From contig NZ_BMXA01000002.1 of NCBI RefSeq assembly GCF_014651515.1, positions 434,001-498,000 on the forward strand: 64,000 bases of DNA. Reading direction: 5' to 3'. The first letter of the stretch is position 1. Each line of letters begins with the position of its first letter. The position numbers and the translations under genes were made by a program. Shown in pieces: positions 25,314 through 35,999 of the stretch. This stretch comes from Arenicella chitinivorans. GTDB taxonomy: Bacteria > Pseudomonadota > Gammaproteobacteria > Arenicellales > Arenicellaceae. The notes beneath the pieces are model-generated. The model was given only the letters and a program-made list of their open reading frames with translations, was not told where the DNA came from and ran no database searches.

Positions 25314-26767
25314 ATCAATATCAAGCGCAACTTTCTGATTTGATGGCGCTGCTGAATTTGCCGTGTGTGGACGATGTTACCGTGAGTTCGCTGAGTATTG
25401 ATTCGCGACTCGTGGAGTCGGGCGGCTTGTTTTTCGCCTATCCTGGTCATAGCTCGGATGGTCGACAGTATCTATTGCAAGCACAGCAAGCGGGTGCTGC
25501 AGCGATTATTTACGAGGCAGATGGCTTCGCGTTGCCGCCGGAGATCGTTGTGCCGGCCATTGGTGTACATGACCTTCAGGGCAAGGTCGGGTTGTTGGCC
25601 AGCGCGTTCTACGGTCAGCCCAGTGCGGATATTCAAGTATTCGGTGTCACGGGCACCAACGGCAAAACGACGTGTTGCTATCTATTAACACAGGCGTTCA
25701 GCGCACTTGGATTGCAAGCTGCCATGATTGGGACAATTGGTGTTGGGCAATTGTCTGGCTTGAGCAGTGCCAGTCATACGACGCCTGACCCTGTGTCACT
25801 GCATCGTTTATTGGCTGAATTTCGAGATGCCGGAATCACCCAGGTTTGCATGGAAGTGTCGTCTCATGCGTTAGATCAGGGGCGCGTGGCAGGGACCCAG
25901 TTTTACTGTGTGTTGTTCAGTAATCTCTCGCATGATCATCTGGATTATCATGGCAATATGGTTGCCTACGGTGATGCCAAACGTCGTTTGTTTACCGAAT
26001 TTACCAGTGAGTTAGCCGTGATTAATGTTGCGGATGAGTTTGGTCGGCGTTTATGCGACGAAGCCAGCGCTGAATTTGTAGTGGGTTTCGGTCAGGGTGG
26101 TGATGTGTATGCGGATGACGTTGCGCTCAGCGCTGAAGGCCTGCAATTTGTGATTGAAGGCAATGGCGTGGATTTTGAGGTGGTCACGCCGCTGATTGGA
26201 TCAATCAACGTCCCGAACCTAGAGATGTTGGTGGCTTGCTTGTTGAGCTTGAGCACGCCCCTAGATGGTATTCAACGCATTCTGGCTGAGTTGAAGCCAG
26301 CGCCCGGGCGCATGGAGTTGTTCAGCGCCAATGGGAAACCGCGCGTGGTGGTGGACTATGCACACACACCAGATGCATTGGATAAGGCCCTGCGTTCTAT
26401 TACGCCGCATTGCGAAGGCGCGCTGTGGTGTGTGTTCGGCTGCGGCGGTGATCGCGATCGCGCCAAGCGGCCGGTTATGGGCAAGGCGGCCGAAGCGTAT
26501 GCAAGTCACGTGGTGATTACCAACGATAATCCTCGATCAGAAGACCCGCAGCGAATAGCAAATGAAATTGCATTGGGTGTCGAGGGAGCGCATACGGTTA
26601 TTTTGGATCGTGCCGACGCTATTGAATACGCCGTTACACATGCGGACGAGTCAGATTGGGTGTTGGTAGCCGGTAAAGGGCATGAGTCGACACAAACAAT
26701 CGGACAACACGTACTGGGCTTTTCCGATCGTGAGTTTGTCGCAACATTGATGGGGGTGGCGCAATGA
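25310..26767 (+). CDS. murE: UDP-MurNAc-L-Ala-D-Glu:meso-DAP ligase
   Basis: A cytoplasmic Mur ligase of 485 residues that adds the third amino acid of the stem peptide. The ATP loop is VTGTNGKTTCCYLL, and CMEVSSHALDQGRV and VDYAHTPDALDKAL are family motifs. The specificity motif DNPR (TNDNPRSEDP) indicates meso-diaminopimelate rather than lysine. It overlaps both neighbours by four bases. Confidence 0.96.
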   Translation: MNQYQAQLSDLMALLNLPCVDDVTVSSLSIDSRLVESGGLFFAYPGHSSDGRQYLLQAQQAGAAAIIYEADGFALPPEIVVPAIGVHDLQGKVGLLASAFYGQPSADIQVFGVTGTNGKTTCCYLLTQAFSALGLQAAMIGTIGVGQLSGLSSASHTTPDPVSLHRLLAEFRDAGITQVCMEVSSHALDQGRVAGTQFYCVLFSNLSHDHLDYHGNMVAYGDAKRRLFTEFTSELAVINVADEFGRRLCDEASAEFVVGFGQGGDVYADDVALSAEGLQFVIEGNGVDFEVVTPLIGSINVPNLEMLVACLLSLSTPLDGIQRILAELKPAPGRMELFSANGKPRVVVDYAHTPDALDKALRSITPHCEGALWCVFGCGGDRDRAKRPVMGKAAEAYASHVVITNDNPRSEDPQRIANEIALGVEGAHTVILDRADAIEYAVTHADESDWVLVAGKGHESTQTIGQHVLGFSDREFVATLMGVAQ

Positions 26768-28143
26768 TGCAGCTTTCTCAAGTGTGTGATGCCGTGGGCG
26801 GCGTTATGTTTGGTGACGACTGTTTATTTCACAATGTGTCGATCAATACTCGTGATGATTGCGCAGGCCGTTTGTTTGTGGCCCTAAAAGGTGACAATTT
26901 CGATGCGCATGACTATGTGACACAGGCAGCGGCGGCTGGCGCTGCTGCCTTGATGGTTGAGCGTGCTGTGGACTCTGATTTGCCGACAATACAGGTGGCC
27001 AGCACGCATCGTAGTCTGCTGGATTTGGCTGCTTGGTGGCGAGCCCAGTTTTCTATCCCTGTGGTGTCGATTACAGGTAGCGCGGGGAAGACCACAGTGA
27101 AAGAAATGACTGCGTCGATCTTCTCCGCGTTTGGCGAAGGGGTTGCCACGATTGGTAATTTGAATAATCAGATTGGCGTACCGCTGACACTGATGCGACT
27201 AAAGGCTGATGATCGTTATGCGATTGTTGAAATGGGTATGAACCACCCTGGAGAAATCGCTGTGTTGAGTTGCGTAGCCAGACCAACTGTGGCGCTGATT
27301 ACCAACGCCGGTGCAGCCCACCTTGAAGGACTCGGGACGGTCGCCGCCGTCGCCACTGCCAAAGGCGAAATATTCGAAGGGTTAGCGGACGATGGTGTTG
27401 CGGTAATTAATGCCGATGATGCGTACGCAGAGCAGTGGCGTGTTACCGCACAAGGTCGACATGTGGTGACGTTTGGGTTGACGAATTCGGCAGATATCAG
27501 TGCCACCTACACAGTCGCAGAGGGCGGCTTAGTCTTAGACGTGACGACGCCAAATGAAGCGTTTTCGGTGCGACTGGAGACAGTTGGCGAGCATAATGTC
27601 CGCAATGCTTTGGCGGCGATTAGCTTGGCGTGGGTGTCCAATATTCCGATTGACCTGATTCAACGTGGACTGGCCGCCTACCGAGCCCCAAATGGACGAC
27701 TTGCGATTCGTCGTTTTGGGGGGCGTACTGTAATTGACGACACTTATAACGCTAATCCTGTTTCGATGGCTGCAGCGATCAAGGTTTTGCGCGATTTTAA
27801 GCAGACCACACTGATCGTGGGTGATATGGCGGAGCTGGGAGCAACGGCGGTTCAGGCGCATCATGATTTGGGTGCATTGGCCGCCGAGGCGCAGATCGAT
27901 TGTTTGTTAGCTTGTGGTGAATTTGCGCCACACATTGTCGAAGGCTTTGGCTCGGCGGGTCTGGCTTTTGATTCGCAATCAGCGCTGTTGACACATTTGC
28001 AAACCACGCTACCCGTTGGCGCCGTGTTGGTTAAAGGCTCACGCTCTGCGCGTATGGAGCGTGTTGTCAGTGAGCTAGAAATGTTATTTAAAAATAATTC
28101 AATGCCTCTTGCAGGCAAAGCCCCGGGGAATAACGCATGTTAG
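26764..28143 (+). CDS. murF: UDP-MurNAc-tripeptide:D-Ala-D-Ala ligase
   Basis: 459 residues; adds the D-Ala-D-Ala dipeptide to complete the UDP-MurNAc pentapeptide. The P-loop is [17 protein letters not shown], with [29 protein letters not shown] and [20 protein letters not shown]. It starts inside the end of murE and its stop overlaps mraY. Confidence 0.96.
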   Translation: MMQLSQVCDAVGGVMFGDDCLFHNVSINTRDDCAGRLFVALKGDNFDAHDYVTQAAAAGAAALMVERAVDSDLPTIQVASTHRSLLDLAAWWRAQFSIPVVSITGSAGKTTVKEMTASIFSAFGEGVATIGNLNNQIGVPLTLMRLKADDRYAIVEMGMNHPGEIAVLSCVARPTVALITNAGAAHLEGLGTVAAVATAKGEIFEGLADDGVAVINADDAYAEQWRVTAQGRHVVTFGLTNSADISATYTVAEGGLVLDVTTPNEAFSVRLETVGEHNVRNALAAISLAWVSNIPIDLIQRGLAAYRAPNGRLAIRRFGGRTVIDDTYNANPVSMAAAIKVLRDFKQTTLIVGDMAELGATAVQAHHDLGALAAEAQIDCLLACGEFAPHIVEGFGSAGLAFDSQSALLTHLQTTLPVGAVLVKGSRSARMERVVSELEMLFKNNSMPLAGKAPGNNAC

Positions 28144-29219
28144 TCGCATTGTTTGAAATGCTTGCCGAACAGTACAGTTTTTTCAATGTGTTTCAGTATC
28201 TAACACTGCGCGCAATTTGTGCGGTTCTGACGGCCTTGGTTGTGTCGTTGCTGGTGGGGCCGATCATGATCCGAAAATTGAGCATTCACCAGATCGGGCA
28301 GACCGTGCGGCAGGACGGGCCGCCAACCCATTTCGACAAAGTGGGTACGCCAACCATGGGCGGGCTTTTAATCCTTGCTTCCGTGTTGCTGGCTACCGTG
28401 TTGTGGGCTGATTTGAGTAATCGATTTGTACAGATTACCGTGTTCGTATGTTCCTTGTTTGGTGTGATTGGTTGGTACGACGACTATCAGAAACTCATTA
28501 ATAAAGATCCGCGTGGTATGGGTTCACGTAACAAATTTCTTAGCCAGAGTGTGGTCGCAACAATTGCAGCTATATTCCTGTACCAAACGGCACAGGCTCC
28601 GATTGAGACGGCGTTGATCATTCCATTCTTCAAAGACGTCGTATGGCAGCTCGGTATTTTGTTTATTCCGCTGACGTATTTTGTGATTGTGGGAACTAGC
28701 AATGCGGTCAACCTGACCGATGGATTAGATGGATTGGCCATCGTGCCGACTGCCATGGTGGCGGGCGCATTGGCGGTATTTTGTTATCTCTCTGGCAATG
28801 TGATTTTTTCGGACTATCTGCAAATCCCTTTAGTTGTCGGAGCCGGTGAAGTCGCTATTTTTTGTGCGGCATTAGTGGGGGCTGGACTCGGGTTTCTATG
28901 GTTTAACACGTATCCCGCACAGGTGTTTATGGGGGATATCGGTTCACTATCCTTGGGTGCGTCGTTAGGTGTCGTGGCCGTGATCGTGCGTCAGGAGCTG
29001 GTGCTGTTCATTATGGGCGGCATTTTCGTGTTGGAGACGGTGTCGGTCATTCTGCAGGTATTTAGTTATAAGTTTTTTGGTAAGCGAATTTTTCGGATGG
29101 CGCCGATCCATCACCATTTTGAATTGAAGGGGTGGCCGGAGCCACGTGTGATTGTACGATTCTGGATCATCAGCCTAGTGTTGGTGTTGATTGGTTTGGC
29201 GACCTTGAAGGTGCGTTAA
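28137..29219 (+). CDS. mraY: Phospho-N-acetylmuramoyl-pentapeptide transferase
   Basis: A polytopic membrane enzyme of 360 residues, about ten helices. It transfers phospho-MurNAc-pentapeptide to undecaprenyl phosphate, forming lipid I. Motifs are [62 protein letters not shown] and the [15 protein letters not shown] loop. Confidence 0.97.
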   Translation: MLVALFEMLAEQYSFFNVFQYLTLRAICAVLTALVVSLLVGPIMIRKLSIHQIGQTVRQDGPPTHFDKVGTPTMGGLLILASVLLATVLWADLSNRFVQITVFVCSLFGVIGWYDDYQKLINKDPRGMGSRNKFLSQSVVATIAAIFLYQTAQAPIETALIIPFFKDVVWQLGILFIPLTYFVIVGTSNAVNLTDGLDGLAIVPTAMVAGALAVFCYLSGNVIFSDYLQIPLVVGAGEVAIFCAALVGAGLGFLWFNTYPAQVFMGDIGSLSLGASLGVVAVIVRQELVLFIMGGIFVLETVSVILQVFSYKFFGKRIFRMAPIHHHFELKGWPEPRVIVRFWIISLVLVLIGLATLKVR

Positions 29220-29224
29220 TTTAA

Positions 29225-30607
29225 ATGGTTGATCAACGACACAATATTAGCCCAGACCTGTTAGCTCGTTATCAGCGTGCTACGGTAATTGGATTGGGAA
29301 TTAGCGGCTTTAGCGCGGTACGTTATTTGCGTTCGTGCGGGCTTGCTGTGTCTGTGCTTGACTCACGCGACAACCCGCCATTAGCCGCGCAGTTAGCCGA
29401 GTCTTTTCCTGACGTCGATGTGCGTTGCGGCGCGTTTGTGGATGGCTGCCTTGATGCGAATAGTTTAATTGTTGCCAGTCCGGGCGTGTCGTTACAGGAA
29501 CCCATGTTGCAATCGGTGCGGCGACAAGGCGCCCAAATTGTCGGTGATGTGGCGTTGTTTTTGGCAGCAAATACCAAACCGGTAATCGCTATTACGGGTT
29601 CGAATGGTAAAAGTACCGTGACCACATTGGTCGGTGACATGGTCGCTGCGGGCGGTTTGCGGCCACTGGTTGCCGGTAATATTGGTGTGCCTGTACTTGA
29701 TGCGATAACAAATGCACTGGATTACGATGTTGCGATTCTGGAGCTGTCCAGTTTCCAACTGGAAACAACCTCTCACGTCGGTGCGGCGTCGGCCGCAATT
29801 CTAAATATCAGTGAGGACCACATGGATCGTTACCGTTCCATGGGTGATTACGTATTGGCGAAAAGCCGTATTTTAAAAGGCGCGCAACGCGCCATACTCC
29901 CTAGGCATGACGAGCAGTTGTCGCAAATAACCCAAGTTGCCAGGCTATTGAGCTTTGAGTTGGATGAACCGGCCAATGAAGATGAATTCGGTGTCAAGCG
30001 GCAACACGATGGGCGCTGGTTAATGCAGGGCAAGAAACGCTTAATGAAGCTCAGCGACATTGCGCTGACTGGGCTGCACAACGTGAAAAACGTATTGAGT
30101 GCGTTCGCACTGACTGATTTCTTGGCGTTGTCATTGGACGCGCGAGTGCGTGCGGTAAAAGAGTTTGTCGGTCTGCCGCACAGAATGCAAACGGTTGCAA
30201 TGCACGGCGGTGTACGTTGGGTTAATGACTCGAAGGCGACTAATGTGGGTGCCACAAGTACCGCGCTTCTGAGCCTGGAGCAGCCGGTTATCTGGATCGC
30301 TGGTGGTCAGGGCAAGGGGGCAGACTTCACCGCATTGGCTGATGCGGTCACGGACAACGTTCAGTTGCTCATACTCTTTGGAATTGACGCGCCAAAACTT
30401 GAGGCCGCGCTCAATGGGCGTACGCGTATCGTATCGGCGTCGGATATGGCGGAGGCAGTGGCACTTGCTGCGCAAGCTGCAAAGCCTGGGCAAGTCGTAC
30501 TGTTATCACCAGCCTGTGCCAGTTTCGACATGTATCGTGGCTTTGAACATCGTGGCGATACCTTTGCTGCGTGTGTGCGAAACCACATAGAGCGAGGTGC
30601 CGCATGA
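29225..30607 (+). CDS. murD: UDP-MurNAc-L-alanine:D-glutamate ligase
   Basis: 460 residues; adds D-glutamate. The N-terminal Rossmann-like domain has GLGISGFSAVRYL. The central ATP domain has AITGSNGKSTVTTLVGDM and ELSSFQLETT. The C-terminal domain has NDSKATNVGATSTALLSL and LLSPACASFDMYRGFEHRGD. It overlaps ftsW by four bases. Confidence 0.96.
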   Translation: MVDQRHNISPDLLARYQRATVIGLGISGFSAVRYLRSCGLAVSVLDSRDNPPLAAQLAESFPDVDVRCGAFVDGCLDANSLIVASPGVSLQEPMLQSVRRQGAQIVGDVALFLAANTKPVIAITGSNGKSTVTTLVGDMVAAGGLRPLVAGNIGVPVLDAITNALDYDVAILELSSFQLETTSHVGAASAAILNISEDHMDRYRSMGDYVLAKSRILKGAQRAILPRHDEQLSQITQVARLLSFELDEPANEDEFGVKRQHDGRWLMQGKKRLMKLSDIALTGLHNVKNVLSAFALTDFLALSLDARVRAVKEFVGLPHRMQTVAMHGGVRWVNDSKATNVGATSTALLSLEQPVIWIAGGQGKGADFTALADAVTDNVQLLILFGIDAPKLEAALNGRTRIVSASDMAEAVALAAQAAKPGQVVLLSPACASFDMYRGFEHRGDTFAACVRNHIERGAA

Positions 30608-31770
30608 GTGGTAGTGCTCTACAAGCGACACGTTTCACGCCGCAAGACAACTCCGTCGGCGTTGATTCGGTGTTGCTTGGCGTATTCATTTCGTTGCTAA
30701 TGTTGGGGTTAATCATGGTGTTTTCTTCAACCATTGCGATGGGTGATCAAAACTTAAACACCAATACCGCGCATTTTTGGCGCCAGTTGATACATGTGAT
30801 CGTGGGTGTTGGGTTGACCGTGCTGGTGGCCTCTATCCCTGTTTGGGTCTGGGACAAGTTAAGCTGGACATTGTTAGGCTTGTCATTCCTGCTGTTGTTG
30901 GTCTTGTTGTTTATCGGTATTGAAGTCAATGGCTCACGCCGTTGGTTTTCATTGGCTGGATTCCGTTTTCAGCCAGCGGAATTTGCCAAGGTTGCCATCG
31001 TACTCTACACCGCCAGTTACTTGACACGCCGACAAGCGGAAATCAAAAAGTTCTCTAAGGGTATTGTCAATATAGCCGTCGTTATCGCGTTGATGGGGGG
31101 CTTACTCTTGATGCAGCCGGACTTCGGTAGTTTTGTGGTCATGACCGCGACCGTGGGTCTGATGATGTTTCTGGGTGGAATTCGCGTAAGTCATACCTTG
31201 TTGTGCCTGACTGTGGTTGCGATTGCCATGTATTTTATGGTGAGTATGTCGCCGTATCGTATGGATCGTTTGATGAGTTATCTCGATCCTTGGGCGGATC
31301 CTTACGGTGCCGGGTTCCAGTTAACGCAAGCATTAATTGCCGTTGGGCGCGGTGAAATCTTTGGGGTCGGGCTCGGTGCCAGTATTCAAAAATTGTATTA
31401 CCTGCCGCACGCGAACAACGATTTTATTCTGGCCGTGATAGGAGAAGAATTGGGACTGGTCGGTATCCTTCTCGTCATCGGCTTATACGGGACGTTGTTG
31501 CAACGGTCGCTATTGATTTCGCGTCAGGCGGAGCTGGTCGGTCGCGTCTATGCAGCGCGATTGGCGCAAGGTATTGGGATTTTGCTGGTCTTTCAAGCGG
31601 TGATAAATATTGGCGTTAATTTAGGCGTGCTGCCGACTAAAGGTTTGACACTGCCGTTTATTAGCTATGGTGGTAGCAGTATGTTGGTGTGCTGTATTGC
31701 CATCGGGCTGCTGTTTGGTGTGGACCGCCAAAATCGTTCCGGCGAGCTGAAAAAGGGGGGGGCGCGATGA
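30604..31770 (+). CDS. ftsW: Peptidoglycan glycosyltransferase FtsW
   Basis: A SEDS-family protein of 388 residues with about ten transmembrane helices. It polymerises lipid II at the septum together with FtsI. Recognised by NGSRRWFSLAGFRFQPAEFA, DRLMSYLDPWADPYGAGFQL, PHANNDFILAVIGEELGLVG and PFISYGGSSM. The start is ATG 30604 (MSGSALQ) overlapping the murD stop. Confidence 0.96.
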   Translation: MSGSALQATRFTPQDNSVGVDSVLLGVFISLLMLGLIMVFSSTIAMGDQNLNTNTAHFWRQLIHVIVGVGLTVLVASIPVWVWDKLSWTLLGLSFLLLLVLLFIGIEVNGSRRWFSLAGFRFQPAEFAKVAIVLYTASYLTRRQAEIKKFSKGIVNIAVVIALMGGLLLMQPDFGSFVVMTATVGLMMFLGGIRVSHTLLCLTVVAIAMYFMVSMSPYRMDRLMSYLDPWADPYGAGFQLTQALIAVGRGEIFGVGLGASIQKLYYLPHANNDFILAVIGEELGLVGILLVIGLYGTLLQRSLLISRQAELVGRVYAARLAQGIGILLVFQAVINIGVNLGVLPTKGLTLPFISYGGSSMLVCCIAIGLLFGVDRQNRSGELKKGGAR

Positions 31771-32840
31771 GTCGTGTTCCACACTTGCTGGTAGTTGCCG
31801 GCGGCACTGGTGGGCATGTCTATCCTGCGCTGGCGGTGGCCAACCAGCTGCGTAAGCAGGGCGTCGCGGTGTCCTGGCTTGGTACGCATCGTGGTTTGGA
31901 ATCACGGGTTGTGCCTGCGCACAACATACCGATGCACTGGGTATCGGTGGAGGGCTTACGAGGTAAAGGCGCGCTCACGTTGCTGCTCGCACCATTCAAG
32001 TTGGCGCGCGCAATGTGGCAGAGCATGCGCGTAATCCGTCGTGTCAAGCCGGATTGTGTGCTTGGCATGGGTGGCTTCGTTGCTGGCCCGGGTGGCCTAA
32101 TGGCGCGCTTGATGGGGCGACCATTGATCGTGCATGAGCAGAACGCAGTTGCGGGCTTGACCAATAAATACCTAGCAAAAATAGCCAGTCGTGTACTCAC
32201 CGGCTTTCCACAGGTGCAGGGCTTGCCAGGTACCGCAGACTGGGTGGGGAACCCGGTGCGAGAGACGATCAAACCAAGCATTGATGGGCAGACTGAATCG
32301 CGTACCAAGCTGAGGGTGCTGGTCGTAGGCGGTAGCCAGGGAGCTTACTCGTTTAACACCAAGCTACCAGCGGTAGTGTCCGCGTTGTCGGAGATGAATA
32401 TTGATATCTGGCACCAGTCCGGTCGCGGGAATAGTGCCGAGGTGACCGCAAATTATGCGGCGCAGGGTGTGCCCGCCAGAGTTACCGAGTTTATTGATGA
32501 TATGGCAGAAGCGTATCGCTGGGCAGATATGTTGATTTGTCGAGCCGGTGCAATGACAGTGGCCGAATGTTGCGCTGCGGGCAAGCCTGCGTTGCTGATC
32601 CCGTATCCTTTTTCGGCTGGTGATCACCAAGTTAAAAACGCCGAGGCGATGGTCGCTACGGGAGGTGCACGGATGTTGTTGAACCAGCAAATCGAGCAAC
32701 CTGAAATGATTGCTACGTTGCAGGACATGTTATCGAGCCGCGACAGTTTGCGTGCGATGGGCTTGCAAGCACAGTCATTACATAAGCCAGATGCTTTGAG
32801 GGATGTGGTTGCAGTGTGCCAGGAGTACTTAGATGCGTAA
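31767..32840 (+). CDS. murG: UDP-GlcNAc:undecaprenyl-PP-MurNAc-pentapeptide GlcNAc transferase
   Basis: A 357-residue GT28 enzyme converting lipid I to lipid II at the inner face of the membrane. VVAGGTGGHVYPALAVANQL, GMGGFVAGPGG, HEQNAVAGLTNKYLAK, VVGGSQGAYSFN and CRAGAMTVAECCAAGKPALL are the expected motifs. It starts at 31767 with a GGGGGG ribosome site and overlaps the ftsW stop. Confidence 0.96.
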   Translation: MSRVPHLLVVAGGTGGHVYPALAVANQLRKQGVAVSWLGTHRGLESRVVPAHNIPMHWVSVEGLRGKGALTLLLAPFKLARAMWQSMRVIRRVKPDCVLGMGGFVAGPGGLMARLMGRPLIVHEQNAVAGLTNKYLAKIASRVLTGFPQVQGLPGTADWVGNPVRETIKPSIDGQTESRTKLRVLVVGGSQGAYSFNTKLPAVVSALSEMNIDIWHQSGRGNSAEVTANYAAQGVPARVTEFIDDMAEAYRWADMLICRAGAMTVAECCAAGKPALLIPYPFSAGDHQVKNAEAMVATGGARMLLNQQIEQPEMIATLQDMLSSRDSLRAMGLQAQSLHKPDALRDVVAVCQEYLDA

Positions 32841-34236
32841 CCGAGTAAACAATATACATTTCGTCGGTGTTGGTGGTAGTGGTATGTCTGGTATCGCCGA
32901 GGTGCTGGTTAATTCCAACTACCAAGTGAGCGGGTCGGACATTGTTGATGGGCCGGTTACTCAGCGCCTTCGCAATGCAGGTATCCGCGTGGTGATTGGT
33001 CATCATGTAGACAATATCAAAGGCAGTGACGTGGTCGTTGTCTCGTCAGCCATAGATAAAACCAACCCTGAAGTGCACGGGGCTATAGAAGCCGGCATTC
33101 CGGTGATTCCGCGTGCTGAGATGTTGGGTGAGTTGATGCGTTTTCAACATGGGATTGCGGTCGCAGGTACGCATGGCAAGACGACGACAACCAGTCTGGT
33201 GTCGGCTATCTTGATTGCAGGCGGGTTGGATCCTACGTTTGTGGTCGGCGGTTTGATCAATAGCGCGGGTGTCAACGCGAAGCTTGGTCAGGGCGACTAT
33301 TTGGTGGCGGAGGCAGACGAAAGTGATGCGTCGTTCCTCAATTTGAAACCGCAGATGGCCATCGTTACGAATATTGATGAAGATCACATGGTGACTTATC
33401 AAGGCAATCTCGATACCTTGAAGAAGACATTCGTGACCTTTTTACAGAACTTGCCGTTTTACGGGCTCGCGGTCTTGTGTGAAGACGATGAAAACGTGCG
33501 CGCTATTCGGTCTGATGTGCATAAGCCAGTAGTTAGCTACGGCTTGAGTGAGTCGAGTGATTATCAGGCTTATGACCTTTCACAGGACGCAACGCGGATG
33601 CGCTTTAAAGTGCGTCGTCCAAATCGCACACCGGAACTGGATGTTGAGTTGTCGATCCCCGGCACACACAACGTCCTGAATGCCACTGCAGCGATCGCGA
33701 TTGCTAGCCATTTAGGCGTCGACGACACCGCGATTCAATCCGGATTGCGTGAGTTTCAAGGGGTTGGGCGTCGTTTTCAAATATTTGGCGATGTGGATGT
33801 CAATGGAGCCAACATCACGGTGGTGGATGACTACGCGCATCACCCGGTTGAACTGGACGCAACGCTGAACGCGGCACGTGGCTGTTGGCCCGATCGGCGC
33901 ATTGTCGCCGTGTTTCAGCCACACCGTTACTCGCGTACGTTTGATTTATTCGATGATTTTGTCAGTGTGCTCGCAAGTCAGACTGATTTGTTGATTTGTG
34001 AAGTGTACCCCGCTGGGGAAACGCCGATAAGTGGTGCAACCGGACAAGCCCTGTGTCAAGCAATCCGGGTGCGGGGTACCAGTCATCCAATTTTCGTTGC
34101 TGAGCTCGATCAATTGCGCTCGGTATTAGAACCCATTGTGCAAGATGGCGATGTCGTACTCACCATGGGCGCCGGTACCATCGGAAAAGCGTCGCGACAG
34201 TTATTCGATGCATTGCAATCTGGGGGTGACCTATGA
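32833..34236 (+). CDS. murC: UDP-MurNAc:L-alanine ligase
   Basis: 467 residues; catalyses the first amino-acid addition to UDP-MurNAc. HFVGVGGSGMSGIAEVLVNS, VAGTHGKTTTTSLVSAIL, EADESDASFLNLKP and DDYAHHPVELDATL are conserved. It overlaps murG by 8 bases and ddlB by 4. Confidence 0.96.
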   Translation: MRNRVNNIHFVGVGGSGMSGIAEVLVNSNYQVSGSDIVDGPVTQRLRNAGIRVVIGHHVDNIKGSDVVVVSSAIDKTNPEVHGAIEAGIPVIPRAEMLGELMRFQHGIAVAGTHGKTTTTSLVSAILIAGGLDPTFVVGGLINSAGVNAKLGQGDYLVAEADESDASFLNLKPQMAIVTNIDEDHMVTYQGNLDTLKKTFVTFLQNLPFYGLAVLCEDDENVRAIRSDVHKPVVSYGLSESSDYQAYDLSQDATRMRFKVRRPNRTPELDVELSIPGTHNVLNATAAIAIASHLGVDDTAIQSGLREFQGVGRRFQIFGDVDVNGANITVVDDYAHHPVELDATLNAARGCWPDRRIVAVFQPHRYSRTFDLFDDFVSVLASQTDLLICEVYPAGETPISGATGQALCQAIRVRGTSHPIFVAELDQLRSVLEPIVQDGDVVLTMGAGTIGKASRQLFDALQSGGDL

Positions 34237-35171
34237 CGTTTGATGTCACTCGTTTTGGCAAAGTTGCGGTGCTGATGGGCGGCATTTCTGCGGAGCGTGA
34301 GGTGTCCCTTAAAAGCGGTGGGGCAATCTTGGCCGCTTTGCAGCAGGCCGGCGTGGACGCGCATGGCATAGATGCTGGCCCACATAATATCGCTGTTTTA
34401 AAGTCCGATGACTTTGATCGTGTGTTTATCGCGCTGCACGGTCGTTGGGGCGAGGACGGTGTTGTGCAAGGTGCGTTGCAAGCGATTGGTTTGCCCTATA
34501 CGGGTAGTCAGGTTCTGGGCAGTGCGCTGGCCATGGATAAGGTGCGGAGTAAGCAAATTTGGCAATCGCTTGGGTTGCCAACGGCCGCGTTTCGAGTGCT
34601 CACGTCCGAAGCCGATCTGGATGGATTGGTTGAGTCACTCGGCCTGCCCCTGTTTTTAAAACCTGCGCGTGAGGGTTCCAGCGTCGGCATTGGCAAGGTG
34701 GAAACCCAACACGGTTTGCTCGCTGCCTACCAAGCAGCAGCAGAATGTGGTGATGACGTGATTGCGGAGACATTCATTCCCGGTGCGGAATTAACAGTGT
34801 CGATCCTGCATGACGAAGCGCTACCAATCATTCAGATGCGTACCGCTAACCAATTTTATGACTACGAGGCCAAGTACCTGTCAGATGACACAATCTATGA
34901 ATGCCCTGCAGCGTTAAGTTCCACCTTGAGCAAGACTGTTCAAGACTTGGCTGTGTCCGCATTTAAGGCGCTGGCTTGTCATGGCTGGGGCCGAGTAGAT
35001 GTCATGTTGGATGCCCAGCAGCAGCCGTTACTGCTTGAGGCGAATACCGTGCCGGGTATGACTGATCACAGCTTGGTGCCGTTGGCAGCGGCGGCGGCAG
35101 GTATCGATTTCACACAATTGGTGCTTGAGATTCTGGCACAGACGCTTGAGTCGGAGGGCAGCAATGGCTAA
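34233..35171 (+). CDS. ddlB: D-alanine:D-alanine ligase
   Basis: An ATP-grasp ligase of 312 residues that makes the D-Ala-D-Ala used by MurF. VAVLMGGISAEREVSLKSGG, ALHGRWGEDGVVQGALQAIG, KPAREGSSVGIGKV and LLEANTVPGMTDHSLVP are the key motifs. The EANTVPGMT metal site is intact. Its location in the dcw operon marks the DdlB form. Confidence 0.96.
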   Translation: MTFDVTRFGKVAVLMGGISAEREVSLKSGGAILAALQQAGVDAHGIDAGPHNIAVLKSDDFDRVFIALHGRWGEDGVVQGALQAIGLPYTGSQVLGSALAMDKVRSKQIWQSLGLPTAAFRVLTSEADLDGLVESLGLPLFLKPAREGSSVGIGKVETQHGLLAAYQAAAECGDDVIAETFIPGAELTVSILHDEALPIIQMRTANQFYDYEAKYLSDDTIYECPAALSSTLSKTVQDLAVSAFKALACHGWGRVDVMLDAQQQPLLLEANTVPGMTDHSLVPLAAAAAGIDFTQLVLEILAQTLESEGSNG

Positions 35172-35979
35172 AGAGCGCGCTTTTGCCAACCAGAAACGTG
35201 AAATGCAACTACAGCGGTTGCAGAAACTAGCGCGTGGGCTGTTGTTGGCGATGGCAACCGCATTGACTTTTGCCACGGTCGGATTATTGGCGGCTGATCA
35301 GCTGTATCGTCCTGATACCTTCATGATAAGTCAGCTTAAAATTCGTGGCGCGTTTAACCACGTGACCACTGAGCAGGTGCGTGAAGCACTGGCAGATGAA
35401 GACCTAGGTAACTTTTTCTCAGTTGATTTGCTGGCAATTAAGTCCGTGGTTGAAGCCTTGCCTTGGGTTTACCGTGCGAATGTGCGCAGAGAATGGCCAA
35501 ATACGCTTGAACTTTATGTGGAGGAGCACAAGCCTGTAATGCGCTGGGGTAAGGATAAATGGGTGAGCTCGGTTGGTCAGGTGATTGCCCCGGAAGATGC
35601 CATCGAGCTCAGTAATGCGATTGTTTTGCACGGCCGCGAGGCGGATGCCAGCCGTATGTTGCAGGCAGCGTTCAACTGGAAGCAGCAATTGGCTACACGG
35701 CACCTTAAGCTGAAGTCTGTCAGCCTAAGTAGTAGCCAGGCGTGGACGCTGGGTGTGGTTTATGTGCCACAGAAAGCGCAATTTGAAATTCAATTGGGAC
35801 GCAATGATGTTGCAAATCGTTTGGCGCGCTTTGAATTTCTGTTTGATCAAAAATTTCGGGATGGTACGCGACGGTTGACACACGTGGATGCCCGCTACCC
35901 AGACGGTTTAGCCGTGAAGTTTGAACCAATAGAACCTGACCTTGCCATGGGCCCTGATGCTCTGGCTGCCAATCACTGA
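35164..35979 (+). CDS. ftsQ: Cell division protein FtsQ
   Basis: A 271-residue bitopic protein with a basic cytoplasmic N terminus and one transmembrane helix (about 24-45). The POTRA domain is MISQLKIRGAFNHVTTEQVR, and the beta domain contains LPWVYRANVRREWPNTLELY. It recruits FtsL/FtsB. The start at ATG 35164 overlaps the ddlB stop. Confidence 0.93.
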   Translation: MAKERAFANQKREMQLQRLQKLARGLLLAMATALTFATVGLLAADQLYRPDTFMISQLKIRGAFNHVTTEQVREALADEDLGNFFSVDLLAIKSVVEALPWVYRANVRREWPNTLELYVEEHKPVMRWGKDKWVSSVGQVIAPEDAIELSNAIVLHGREADASRMLQAAFNWKQQLATRHLKLKSVSLSSSQAWTLGVVYVPQKAQFEIQLGRNDVANRLARFEFLFDQKFRDGTRRLTHVDARYPDGLAVKFEPIEPDLAMGPDALAANH

Positions 35980-35999
35980 ATGCCCAAGGTAGAACAGTA